NCBI RefSeq assembly: GCF_000612805.1
Contig: NZ_HG964407.1
Coordinates: 248,001 to 312,000, forward strand
Origin: Bacillus ndiopicus
GTDB lineage: Bacteria; Bacillota; Bacilli; Bacillales_A; Planococcaceae
Direction of reading: 5' to 3'
DNA: 64,000 nucleotides
The translations under genes and the position numbers were made by a program. This document shows positions 26,667 through 34,934 of this stretch, piece by piece (positions within the stretch are counted from its first letter, which is position 1; every line of letters begins with the position of its first letter). A model generated the notes under the pieces. The model searched no databases. It saw only the letters and a list, made by a program, of their open reading frames with translations, and had not been told where the DNA came from.

Positions 26667-26813
26667 TTTATCTTGATTCAGCAAGCATTATTTTGTATCG
26701 AAAGCGTAGCGACATATACAGAAAACTCCCACCTCTACAGGTGGTGAGATGAATGCTCTATTTTGTTTTCTATGATTCAGTGGATGTACAAGCACGCGCT
26801 GAATCAAGATAAA
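26667..26813. mobile_element. 147-bp MITE-like element with 16-bp inverted ends
   Basis: TTTATCTTGATTCAGC at 26667-26682 is exactly inverted at 26798-26813. The interior has no open frame but contains a strong hairpin (CCCACCTCTACAGGTGGTGAG near 26730) and another GATTCAG half-site. No clear target duplication was found. Its right end abuts the beheaded amidohydrolase remnant, so insertion and deletion of that gene are probably linked. Confidence 0.6.
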
Positions 26814-26817
26814 CGCC

Positions 26818-26955
26818 CCAGCGGATGTCATCGTCCTTAATAAAGATTTATTCAGCATTCCTGTTGAGGAGATTACAAAGGCAGAAGTAGCATTAACTGT
26901 TTTTGATGGTAAAGTTGTTTACGAAAAAACAACTGCTAAAGTGTTATCACAATAA
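26818..26955 (+). pseudogene. C-terminal remnant of a YtcJ-like amidohydrolase
   Basis: Forty-five codons ending at 26955 read PADVIVLNKDLFSIPVEEI and then KAEVALTVFDGKVVYE, the standard C-terminal beta-sandwich of YtcJ-type metal-dependent hydrolases. There is no start; the sequence begins four bases after the MITE-like right end. The catalytic barrel is entirely absent. Confidence 0.75.
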
Positions 26956-26963
26956 TTGATAGG

Positions 26964-27010
26964 GGCTGTGAGAAAGTTAGATAAATATCTGCTTTCTCAC
27001 AGCCTTATTT
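26964..27010 (+). terminator. terminator-like hairpin
   Basis: The perfect 13-bp stem GGCTGTGAGAAAG / CTTTCTCACAGCC is followed by TTATTTG on the plus strand. It sits between the amidohydrolase remnant and the end of the convergent AraC-type gene. Confidence 0.65.
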
Positions 27011-27024
27011 GCAATCAATAAACA

Positions 27025-27870
27025 CTATTTAGGTACAACCGGAACCCATAACTCACTGTTCGGCACTCTATCTGGGGCTAAATTATTTTCGATGCAGGGA
27101 AGATCGGCCAATTCATAGCCTGATGTAGGTAGCCACTCTGTGTACAGACGCTTCCACGCCTCCGAAATATTTGGGAAAACGGCCCATGTACTTTTAGGTA
27201 GCACCAGCTTCTCCATATCTTCTTTGTCACCTGTATAACGGCAGCCCATCAAATAATCAAATTCCACATCTATGATTGCAGCTTGTTTGCCAACCACACC
27301 TAGAATCCCTTCCATTTTGCATTGTGGATTTTCCCATGACATATCAATAAGCTTCTGTAATAATCCACTCTCTGCTGCCTCGCCCCAGAGCTTAGGAATT
27401 ATTTGAAATGCTTCCTCAGTTAAAACCTTTTGTTTAATTCCTACAATTTCAATTTCAAAATCTAATACTTCAATTCTATAATCCATTGCCACTGCCCCTT
27501 TAATTGAAATTTGAAAGGAAAGTCTTGGTATAGCTTTTAATTCAATCCCCTTATTGCGAGCTACTGTTGGATTTACACCATGAAGGCTCTTAAATGCGCG
27601 ACTGAAAGCATCTGGAGAATCATATCCATATTTAAGGGCAAGATCAATGATTCGAATATTCATGTTATTTTGAAGCTCATACGCTGCAAGTGAAAGACGC
27701 CTCCGCCTAATGTATTCTGACAAAGTCATCCCAGCCATAGATGAAAACATTCTTGGGAAATGGTACTCGGGGCAACAAGCCAATCTTGCTACCTCTTTAG
27801 AGTCTATCTCATTCGATAAATTTTGCTCAATATAATCCATTGCTCTATTTATTCTCTCTAGCCAATCCAT
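27025..27870 (-). CDS. AraC family regulator with GyrI-like ligand domain
   Basis: A 281-residue regulator. Residues 1-105 carry two AraC-type helix-turn-helix motifs (VARLACCPEYHFPRMFSSMAG and IIDLALKYGYDSPDAFSRAF). Residues 125-281 form a GyrI/BmrR-type small-molecule domain ending ELWVPVVPK. Such proteins bind cationic drugs and activate efflux or detoxification genes. ATG at 27870 has AAAGGAG at 5 nt; an in-frame TTG is five codons upstream. A second gene of the same architecture lies at 51453. Confidence 0.88.
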   Translation of the reverse strand: MDWLERINRAMDYIEQNLSNEIDSKEVARLACCPEYHFPRMFSSMAGMTLSEYIRRRRLSLAAYELQNNMNIRIIDLALKYGYDSPDAFSRAFKSLHGVNPTVARNKGIELKAIPRLSFQISIKGAVAMDYRIEVLDFEIEIVGIKQKVLTEEAFQIIPKLWGEAAESGLLQKLIDMSWENPQCKMEGILGVVGKQAAIIDVEFDYLMGCRYTGDKEDMEKLVLPKSTWAVFPNISEAWKRLYTEWLPTSGYELADLPCIENNLAPDRVPNSELWVPVVPK

Positions 27871-28055
27871 ATGTTCTCCTTTCAAAAATCACTATAAATG
27901 AAAACAAATTGCTTCGTCCGACATTTTATGCTCAATAAATATCGGGTATTTTTGAGGCTGCTAAGTATTTATAGTTCATATTTTCCCATGTAACCCCTTG
28001 CCAGTAAATATATTCTTTACAAATTTGTTTTCACTTATAGGGCAGGATAAGATTT

Positions 28056-28071
28056 GCCGAATCAAGATAAA
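28056..28071. repeat. solo copy of 16-bp end repeat
   Basis: GCCGAATCAAGATAAA matches the MITE-like right end with one mismatch. It lies 75 bp before the EAL gene, directly ahead of a TTTACA -35-like box. Confidence 0.55.
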
Positions 28072-28146
28072 CTTTACAAAAACTTCACATTACAATAATA
28101 AATAACTAGTACACTAGAACTATTAATGATTAAAGAGGTGCCTTTT

Positions 28147-28980
28147 TTGAAGTTATTTTCTATGCAGCAAGTACTATTTTCTTATACAAAAAATATACAG
28201 CACAATTGTGAAGAAGAAAGACTCTATTACAAAAAGCTATTTGCACTAGCAAAAATAATGGAAGAAAATCAAGTAGATACATTTTTTCAACCTATTATGG
28301 ATTTACAAACAACAGAAACTTTTGCCTTTGAAGCACTAAATCGTCCAAGCTCTACCAACATATTTCCTTCTGCTGATGCTCTCTTTGAATTTATTGGGCA
28401 AACGAATAGAGTTTTTGATTTTGAGTGCTTTTGTCGTAACTTGACATTAAAAAGATTTAAAAATCGACTGTCCAACGATGAAAACTTCACTCTATTTATC
28501 AATATTCATCCATCCGTTTTACTTGATAAAAAGTATCAAAGTGGAGAAACCCTTAAGCTTGTAACCTCATTAGGAATTTCTCCAAATCAAATTGTCTTTG
28601 AATTAACGGAAAGAAGTGCCGTAACAGATTTTATCGAATTTGAGCGTGTGCTTTCAAACTACAGAGCGCAAGGCTTTCGTATCGCAATTGATGATGTAGG
28701 CTCTGGCTATAACAGTTTAAAGACGCTTGTTTATTTGAAGCCAGAATTTATTAAAGTAGATGGTTCTCTTGTGCGATTTATTGACCGTAATAAAGAGCAG
28801 CAGCAATTGTTTAATATGCTGATGATGTATGTGCAAGAATCCAATACAAAGATTATTGCAGAAGGAGTTGAACGACCCGAAGAATTAAAGTTTCTTCAGG
28901 AAATCGGTGTGCATTATGCACAGGGGTACGCCTTAGGTAGACCTAATCACGATATTTTACAAGCCAAAAAGCCAATGTGA
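28147..28980 (+). CDS. EAL domain c-di-GMP phosphodiesterase
   Basis: A 277-residue EAL protein without membrane segments. All catalytic elements are present: FEALNRPS (the EAL motif), a metal Asn in FINIHPS, ELTER, the metal pair in IAIDDVGSGYNSL, the Lys in FIKVDGSL, the Glu in IIAEGVE, and YAQGYALG. It should hydrolyse c-di-GMP to pGpG. The best ribosome site (GAGGTG) favours a TTG at 28147; an ATG seven codons upstream lacks one. A CBS-GGDEF gene begins 13 bp after the stop, so opposing c-di-GMP enzymes share a transcript. Confidence 0.88.
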   Translation: MKLFSMQQVLFSYTKNIQHNCEEERLYYKKLFALAKIMEENQVDTFFQPIMDLQTTETFAFEALNRPSSTNIFPSADALFEFIGQTNRVFDFECFCRNLTLKRFKNRLSNDENFTLFINIHPSVLLDKKYQSGETLKLVTSLGISPNQIVFELTERSAVTDFIEFERVLSNYRAQGFRIAIDDVGSGYNSLKTLVYLKPEFIKVDGSLVRFIDRNKEQQQLFNMLMMYVQESNTKIIAEGVERPEELKFLQEIGVHYAQGYALGRPNHDILQAKKPM

Positions 28981-28993
28981 AAGGAAGTTGTAA

Positions 28994-29953
28994 ATGGTTT
29001 ATATAGGAGAGATGGCTGAGCAAATTATGAGTGTTGAGCCCACGAATAAAAATAAAATAATCGATCAACACTTTACAAAAGACCAGACATTGCGCGGATT
29101 AGTTATTACAGATCAACGTGTACCTATTGCCTATATTTCTAGGACACATTTTTATGAAAAAATTGGAACACTGTATGGATATAACTTGTATATGGGAAGA
29201 GAGAGCAAGCTAATTGCTAAATCAGTCCCATTAATCGTGGACTATTATAAACCGATTATGGATGTCAGCACACTCGCTATGGCACGAAACCCAGAAGATT
29301 TGTATGATGATATCATTGTGATAAAAGATGGTTTTTACTTAGGCGTTGTCAGTATAAGAGCACTACTGTTAAAGTTAGTTGATATTCAAGTAGAATTTGC
29401 TAGCCTGTTAAACCCGTTAAGCCATCTCCCTGGTAACCAATTAATAGATGAGAAATTATGTGAAGTATTAAATAATGAACAATACAGTATCCTTTATTTT
29501 GACATCGATCATTTTAAAATGTTTAATGACGTATACGGCTTTAAAAAGGGAGATGAGGTGCTGTTATTTATGACCGATTTGTTGAAGCAATACATTTTGC
29601 CAACAAACGGTTTTTTAGGGCATATTGGTGGCGATGATTTTGTCGCAATTTGCACAAACTATGATATAGAAGAAATGTGTGCACGTATTATTTCAGATTT
29701 TGATAAGCAAATCGTGCATTTCTATGATAAGCGTCATTTTATAGACGACAAATTTTCTGTCGCTAATCGCTCTGGTGAACGCGTCATGTTTCAAATAAGC
29801 ACATTATCCATTGCTGTGGTAAATAACCGATTCACAAAATATGAATATGCCGATGCATTATCTGATGCCGTAGCAAAAGTCAAAAGTGAATGTAAGAAGT
29901 ATCAAGGAAGCTGTTATGTCGTAAATGGACATGTTTTGCAAGGTTGTAAATGA
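28994..29953 (+). CDS. CBS-GGDEF protein, putative diguanylate cyclase
   Basis: A 319-residue protein. Residues 15-130 resemble a CBS pair (RGLVITDQRVPIAYISRTHFYEKI, then PLIVDYYKPIMDVST and DDIIVIKDGFYLGVVSIRALL). Residues 140-310 are a GGDEF domain with SILYFDIDHFKMFNDVYGF and the active loop written GGDDF in place of GGDEF. No RxxD feedback site is seen. Asp for Glu may lower activity, so a GTP-binding regulatory role is possible. EAL-CBS-GGDEF is a known single-chain order; here it is split into two genes 13 bp apart. Confidence 0.82.
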   Translation: MVYIGEMAEQIMSVEPTNKNKIIDQHFTKDQTLRGLVITDQRVPIAYISRTHFYEKIGTLYGYNLYMGRESKLIAKSVPLIVDYYKPIMDVSTLAMARNPEDLYDDIIVIKDGFYLGVVSIRALLLKLVDIQVEFASLLNPLSHLPGNQLIDEKLCEVLNNEQYSILYFDIDHFKMFNDVYGFKKGDEVLLFMTDLLKQYILPTNGFLGHIGGDDFVAICTNYDIEEMCARIISDFDKQIVHFYDKRHFIDDKFSVANRSGERVMFQISTLSIAVVNNRFTKYEYADALSDAVAKVKSECKKYQGSCYVVNGHVLQGCK

Positions 29954-29968
29954 TAGTACTCTCCTCTG

Positions 29969-30023
29969 AACATGAAAAATGGATTCGAGAAATGTGGTAG
30001 TTTCCCAAATCCATTTTTATGTT
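29969..30023. terminator. bidirectional terminator between convergent genes
   Basis: The stem AACATGAAAAATGGATT / AATCCATTTTTATGTT (one mismatch) encloses 22 bases. T-rich ends exist on both strands, and it lies between the convergent GGDEF and DUF418 genes. Confidence 0.7.
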
Positions 30024-31215
30024 ACACATTTTCGTTCAGTGTACGATGCTTTTTCTTTCTTTTAAAGGAGAAGTATGTCCATGTACGAATAAGTTTTTCC
30101 ATTGGTCCTGCTTGAAAATGCGTTAAGTAATAGCGGCTCGCAATTAGCTGTAACAAATAGATGACAATACCCAATACAAATCCTAGAGTAACACCTAACT
30201 TTCCAAACAATCCAAAACCATAACCATAAAAAATTGTCGTACAAATAACGGACTGTAAAAGATAGTTGGTTAACGACAATTTTCCAACTGCTTCAAACCA
30301 TTGCATTTTATTGCTAAACCAAGCTTGATTATAAAGAGCCGCAATTAAGAAAATGTAACCGAATGCCAAAATAAATGTGCCTATCATTTGCCCGAAATCT
30401 GTAAAGGAAAAGCTTGGACCCAACTCAGCCAGCGCTTTCAAAGTAATTCCTAAGAAAATTAATACTCCGGCTAACAAGCCATAGCGTCGACCCTTTCCTT
30501 GCATTTGAACAAACCATTGTTTCTTTGCTGCATATATTCCCATTAAAAATATTGGTAACATAAAAATAGCTACAAAAACTGCAAGAAATAATACCGGTTC
30601 ATCTTCCTCAATTAACTCTGCATTATTGCGATGTTCTTTAATTTCCTGATACGTACCTGAGCCATATATATCTACCGTTTTTTCCATATATGCTTGTAAA
30701 CTTTGTGGATTCGATATTTCCTCTACCCCTCCGCCAACAAAACTTCCTAATCCGATAAATGCAAAAGTAATTACCCATGTACTAATCGCCCAAATTAAAA
30801 CCGTTTTTGCTTTACGACGGACAAATAAGATAAGTATCAGCATCAGCGTCCCATATGAAAATAGAATATCTCCCTCCCATAAAAAGATGCCATGAAGCAG
30901 TCCAATTATTATTAAAAAGAGTGACCTTTTGAATAAATGCCATTTCACTTTTAAACCTTTATTTTCAAGGCTTTGACTCATCATAATCATTGAATAGCCA
31001 AATAAAAAAGCAAAGATTGGCATAAAGCTTCCCGTAATCGCAATGGCAATGAAATGATTCATCCATTCATCCAATCCACTCATCGTGAACATATCCATTG
31101 TCGGGCTTCCATTTATGCTATATTGAAAAATAAGCATGTTTGCAGATAAAATTCCAAACAAGCTAAACCCACGAATTCCATCAATTACATGAATTCTACC
31201 TTTTGTTTTTTCCAT
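30022..31215 (-). CDS. DUF418 family membrane protein (YeiB-like)
   Basis: A 397-residue protein with about ten membrane segments. The N-terminus HVIDGIRGFSLFGILSANM is the family opening, and the C-terminal part from GKLSLTNYLLQSVICTTIFYG to the end is the DUF418 domain proper. Members resemble acyltransferase-3 type membrane proteins; no substrate is established. ATG at 31215 follows AAGGTGG; the six upstream codons are inside that site. The C-terminal tail is basic and cytoplasmic. Confidence 0.85.
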   Translation of the reverse strand: MEKTKGRIHVIDGIRGFSLFGILSANMLIFQYSINGSPTMDMFTMSGLDEWMNHFIAIAITGSFMPIFAFLFGYSMIMMSQSLENKGLKVKWHLFKRSLFLIIIGLLHGIFLWEGDILFSYGTLMLILILFVRRKAKTVLIWAISTWVITFAFIGLGSFVGGGVEEISNPQSLQAYMEKTVDIYGSGTYQEIKEHRNNAELIEEDEPVLFLAVFVAIFMLPIFLMGIYAAKKQWFVQMQGKGRRYGLLAGVLIFLGITLKALAELGPSFSFTDFGQMIGTFILAFGYIFLIAALYNQAWFSNKMQWFEAVGKLSLTNYLLQSVICTTIFYGYGFGLFGKLGVTLGFVLGIVIYLLQLIASRYYLTHFQAGPMEKLIRTWTYFSFKRKKKHRTLNENV

Positions 31216-31392
31216 TATTATTACCACCTTCATCTAAAAGCTGTTACATTTAGCATACTAGCAATACCTTACTTGAAAAAAAACCGTACCTTACCATAAC
31301 CTTAACAGTTACGAAATTTGTTTATCTCCTATTAAGCTTCGTATGATAGGATGGGTTGAACAAGGGAATAACACATAATAGGGGTGAAATTT

Positions 31393-32106
31393 TTGAACAA
31401 TATGCATATTTTACTTGTTGATGATGAACAATCTATTACCCAAATGATTGCAATGGTTCTCCATAAAGAAGGCTTCACAAATATTCACCAGGCTGCTACT
31501 GGGGAAGCTACATTGCAGCACATAAAAAATAATCCGGTAGATTTTATTATTTTAGATGTCATGCTTCCAGATGCAAATGGTTTCGAGCTATGCAGCAAAA
31601 TTCGTGAATATACAGATGCTTATATCTTATTTTTAACAGCAAAGGTGAAAGACTTTGATGTCTTAACCGGCTTCGAAAAAGGAGGAGATGATTATGTAAC
31701 AAAGCCCTTTAATCCACTCGAAATCGTTGCACGAATTAAAGCATATTTGAGAAGAAATCAATCTACTCCCCCTTCCACAGCCCCAATTCATAAAAAAATA
31801 TATGATTTTGGGTATTTTATCGTAGATGAAGATCGTGGGGAATTAATCGTGGATGGCACAGTTATTCCATGCCCTGCACAAGTATTTCTACTTTTACTAC
31901 ACTTTTGTAAAAATCCAAATCGCATTTTATCAAAAGATCAGCTATTTGCTGCTGTATGGGGCTTTGATCATTTTTCTGACGATAATACAGTAATGGTTCA
32001 TATACGTCGAATTCGGGAACGCATCGAACCAAACCCAAGCCAGCCAATCTATTTGTTAACAGTTCGTGGACTGGGCTATAAATTAGTGAAAGGGAATGAG
32101 CAATGA
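31393..32106 (+). CDS. OmpR-family response regulator
   Basis: A 237-residue regulator. The receiver has HILLVDDEQS, the phospho-acceptor in DFIILDVMLPDANG near residue 54, and the Lys in DDYVTKPFNPLE. The output is a winged helix (RILSKDQLFAAVWGF, then VMVHIRRIRERIE and YLLTVRGLGYKL). AGGGGTG sits 7 nt before a TTG at 31393, the likely start; ATG at 31402 is too far from that site. The stop overlaps the kinase start by 4 bp, so it forms a two-component pair with the next gene. Confidence 0.9.
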   Translation: MNNMHILLVDDEQSITQMIAMVLHKEGFTNIHQAATGEATLQHIKNNPVDFIILDVMLPDANGFELCSKIREYTDAYILFLTAKVKDFDVLTGFEKGGDDYVTKPFNPLEIVARIKAYLRRNQSTPPSTAPIHKKIYDFGYFIVDEDRGELIVDGTVIPCPAQVFLLLLHFCKNPNRILSKDQLFAAVWGFDHFSDDNTVMVHIRRIRERIEPNPSQPIYLLTVRGLGYKLVKGNEQ

Positions 32107-33821
32107 AATTACAAAGAAGAATTGCATTCCACTTTACATTGCAATTTGTCATTTTGTTCGTAGCATTATTTGCCTTCGTGATTATTCTTATGATGTTTCT
32201 TGCAAATGTTCTGGCAAATGAAGAGCTTAAACGTAATCTTCCGTCTGGATTAGTTACAAATATTCCACTTGCGGCAGTAATTAAAAACGATATTGTTACA
32301 TTAGATGATCAATGGATTGATTTACTAGGGGAAAATCATATGTGGCTACAAATTCTCAATGAGCAGGGGGATGTTATCTCAGCAGTTAATACTCCTGATA
32401 GCTTGCCTAATACTTATACGGTAAATGAGCTCCTACAAATTGAAGAAGCTAGGACATTGAATGGTTATGATGTTAGCACCTATTATACATCTTGGTTATC
32501 AGATGCTAATTATTATTTATTTGGCTATTATCAGCCAACAAAAAGTTTATTGGACAATTGGTTTGAACGCTTTGGACAAACTGAAACCGTATCTGCACAA
32601 GATGCAGAGATTTTACAAAAAGAATTAATATCGCATAACGGTGTATTATACATTTTCAAGAACGGCGAAATTATTCAAACACTTGGAGAAGCAAAAAAAC
32701 TACCAACAGCTCCCCTCAGTATAATAGCTATGAAGCATGAACCAGGAGAATTTGGAGGAGAATTTGCTTTTCATAACTCTCCAAACTTTAACACTGCTTG
32801 GGCTTTATATATTCCAAAGGACGACCATACAAAAAAGACATGGTTCTTTAAGAAGGAAGTACAAATTACTTTCTTAGCTGGCCTTATAAGTTTAATTATT
32901 GCAATTATTCTTTCTTTTTGGAATGGCTATCGCTACGGACGCCCACTGTTCATGATGGTAAAATGGATTGATCGCATCGAAGCAGGTCAATTCGAGGTAT
33001 TTACAGAAAAGGAAAAGCGAAAAGTATTTAAGAAATCAGGAAAAACTCGTAGAAAATATCGCTTATACCAAGAAGTAATCCAAGCATTAAGGACGATGGC
33101 ACAAAAGCTAGATATCGCCAATAAGGAAAGAAAGCAGTTAGAAAAAACGCGTGAAGAGTGGATGGCTGGTATATCGCATGATATTCGGACACCTCTTTCT
33201 AGCATTCATGGGTATGGGCATCTATTAGAAAGCAATCAATATACATTTTCCCCTGAGGAAATGCAGGAAATTGGTAAAACAATTCGTGAAAAAGGAGACT
33301 ATATCATTCAACTCGTTGATGACTTTTCTCTTGTTTTCGAATTAAAAAACAATGCGCTTGAGCTGAATTTAGAAGAGATTGAGCTAAATAAATTTGTTCA
33401 GCAATCTGTTCAAGCCTTCCAAAAGGACTTAACAATTCAACCTGTCGAGCTTATTTTTAGAGGGACAGAAAATCCATTACATGCTTTACTTGATCCGAAA
33501 TGGTTTATCCGAGTACTTGATAATGTCATCTACAATGCAATCAAGCACAATCCGACTGGAACACAAATTCAAGTAAATTTATTTCAGGATAACTTTAATC
33601 ACATCATCCAAATTCAAGATAATGGTGTAGGAATAGATGAATATGCACTGGAAACTCTATTTGACCGCTATCATCGTGGAACAAATACACGAGAGCGCAA
33701 AGATGGGTCTGGTCTTGGTATGAATATCGCCAAAGGAATCGTTGAACTTCATCATGGCAGCATCGATGTACAATCTAAACTTGGAGAAGGTACAACGATT
33801 ACAATTAGTCTTCCAAAATGA
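32103..33821 (+). CDS. sensor histidine kinase
   Basis: A 572-residue membrane kinase. TM1 is at about residues 12-37, an extracytoplasmic sensing region at 38-250, and TM2 at about 256-280. Then follows a HAMP-like linker, the phospho-acceptor box GISHDIRTPLSSIHGYGHLLE near residue 358, and the ATP-binding domain (N box NAIKHN, G1 DNGVGI, G2 DGSGLGMNIAKGI). It is translationally coupled to the response regulator (ATGA overlap). The stimulus is not evident; the outer domain has no recognised ligand fold. Confidence 0.92.
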   Translation: MKLQRRIAFHFTLQFVILFVALFAFVIILMMFLANVLANEELKRNLPSGLVTNIPLAAVIKNDIVTLDDQWIDLLGENHMWLQILNEQGDVISAVNTPDSLPNTYTVNELLQIEEARTLNGYDVSTYYTSWLSDANYYLFGYYQPTKSLLDNWFERFGQTETVSAQDAEILQKELISHNGVLYIFKNGEIIQTLGEAKKLPTAPLSIIAMKHEPGEFGGEFAFHNSPNFNTAWALYIPKDDHTKKTWFFKKEVQITFLAGLISLIIAIILSFWNGYRYGRPLFMMVKWIDRIEAGQFEVFTEKEKRKVFKKSGKTRRKYRLYQEVIQALRTMAQKLDIANKERKQLEKTREEWMAGISHDIRTPLSSIHGYGHLLESNQYTFSPEEMQEIGKTIREKGDYIIQLVDDFSLVFELKNNALELNLEEIELNKFVQQSVQAFQKDLTIQPVELIFRGTENPLHALLDPKWFIRVLDNVIYNAIKHNPTGTQIQVNLFQDNFNHIIQIQDNGVGIDEYALETLFDRYHRGTNTRERKDGSGLGMNIAKGIVELHHGSIDVQSKLGEGTTITISLPK

Positions 33822-33828
33822 ATTTAAA

Positions 33829-33847
33829 GGGGGGATGAAAGCCCCCC
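33829..33847. terminator. GC-rich hairpin between convergent genes
   Basis: GGGGGG, six bases, then GCCCCCC form a short strong stem between the kinase and Nudix stop codons. There is no long T tract on either strand. Confidence 0.5.
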
Positions 33848-33851
33848 TATC

Positions 33852-34307
33852 CTATCTAAAGATTAAACGACCTTTATCATCTTTATTCCATATACCAAAT
33901 CCTTCTGCAAATTTTTTCTCCAAAAACATTGGTAGCCTTTCTTTCATACCCTCAGCAAAATCAAGTTGTAATAATTCATCTTTATGTACCCAAAACACAT
34001 CACCCTCATTTGTTCCATCGAATAATTCTCCGCTAAATTCGCTTGTTCGATAATTAAAAACAAAATACTTTTCGCCTGTTTTATCGTTTAACCAATAAAT
34101 CACGCCACATGGTTCTAAATTAGAGATCGTTAAGCCTGTTTCTTCTCTTATTTCCCTAATTGTTGATTCGATTAGGCTTTCCCCATCCTCTACATGCCCC
34201 CCTGGAAAAGCAATTCCTTTCCACGATTTAATTCTATTTTGAACTAATACTTCGTTAGTTTCTTTATCATAAATCATACACATATTTGTTAATATTACCT
34301 TTGACAT
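33852..34307 (-). CDS. Nudix hydrolase
   Basis: A 151-residue MutT-like protein. The Nudix box is intact: GGHVEDGESLIESTIREIRE followed by ETGL (the GX5EX7REUXEEXGU pattern). It would hydrolyse a nucleoside diphosphate linked to another moiety, for example oxidised dNTPs. GAGGAG lies 9 nt before the ATG. It stands alone, convergent with the two-component system. Confidence 0.88.
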   Translation of the reverse strand: MSKVILTNMCMIYDKETNEVLVQNRIKSWKGIAFPGGHVEDGESLIESTIREIREETGLTISNLEPCGVIYWLNDKTGEKYFVFNYRTSEFSGELFDGTNEGDVFWVHKDELLQLDFAEGMKERLPMFLEKKFAEGFGIWNKDDKGRLIFR

Positions 34308-34513
34308 AGCCCATTACTCCTCTTCAAAATACTTATTCTATAAGATTAACATTTTACTAAAATGTTTATCAATTTCTTATAAAACCTGCTGATTTTACCC
34401 CTATTTTTATAATAATTCCCTGCGCTTTTCGCACTATTTTACGTAGCTTTACCGAATTTTATTATTAATCAATAATGCTGTTTTGTATAATTGAAGGTAA
34501 AGGAGTGGGAAAA

Positions 34514-34921
34514 TTGCGAATTTATGCGAGAGTAAAGTCGATTGGAAAACGCAAGCCCGTATTAGAGCTACAGCCTTTTGATATAGAACCCGTCAATACA
34601 TTGCGCGGGCTTATTATACAAATTGTGCAGCAAAACGTCAAAGCCTTTAATAACGGGAAATCATTCACTATGTATTTATTAGAAGAAGATATTGAAGCTG
34701 CACATGAGCAAGGAAAGGTTGGCTTTAATCATAAATACAATGACGCCAAGCAATCTGAGCAAGCAGCTGTCGAGGAAGCATTATTAGCATTCGAGGATGG
34801 GATTTATAAAGTACTTTATGGTGATATTGAGCTAACAAAATTAGACGAGCCATTACAACTAAAGGAAGAAGATATATTCACTTTTATTAAATTAACAATG
34901 CTGTCTGGGCGTTTATGGTAA
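34514..34921 (+). CDS. uncharacterised protein paired with the giant DUF4132-like gene
   Basis: A 135-residue soluble alpha/beta protein of no recognised family. It opens RIYARVKSIGKRKPVLEL and later has FEDGIYKVLYGDIEL. AAAGGAG precedes a TTG at 34514 by 8 nt, making that the likely start; the 13 codons upstream have no ribosome site. It ends 13 bp before the 1621-residue gene, so the two are almost certainly co-expressed and may act together. Confidence 0.7.
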   Translation: MRIYARVKSIGKRKPVLELQPFDIEPVNTLRGLIIQIVQQNVKAFNNGKSFTMYLLEEDIEAAHEQGKVGFNHKYNDAKQSEQAAVEEALLAFEDGIYKVLYGDIELTKLDEPLQLKEEDIFTFIKLTMLSGRLW

Positions 34922-34934
34922 AGGAGATGATTTT

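Noticed and set aside
26720-26755. Hairpin CCCACCTCTACAGGTGGTGAG as an IS200/IS605 end
   Set aside because: No tnpA or tnpB sequence is near, and the 16-bp inverted ends do not fit that family, which lacks terminal inverted repeats.
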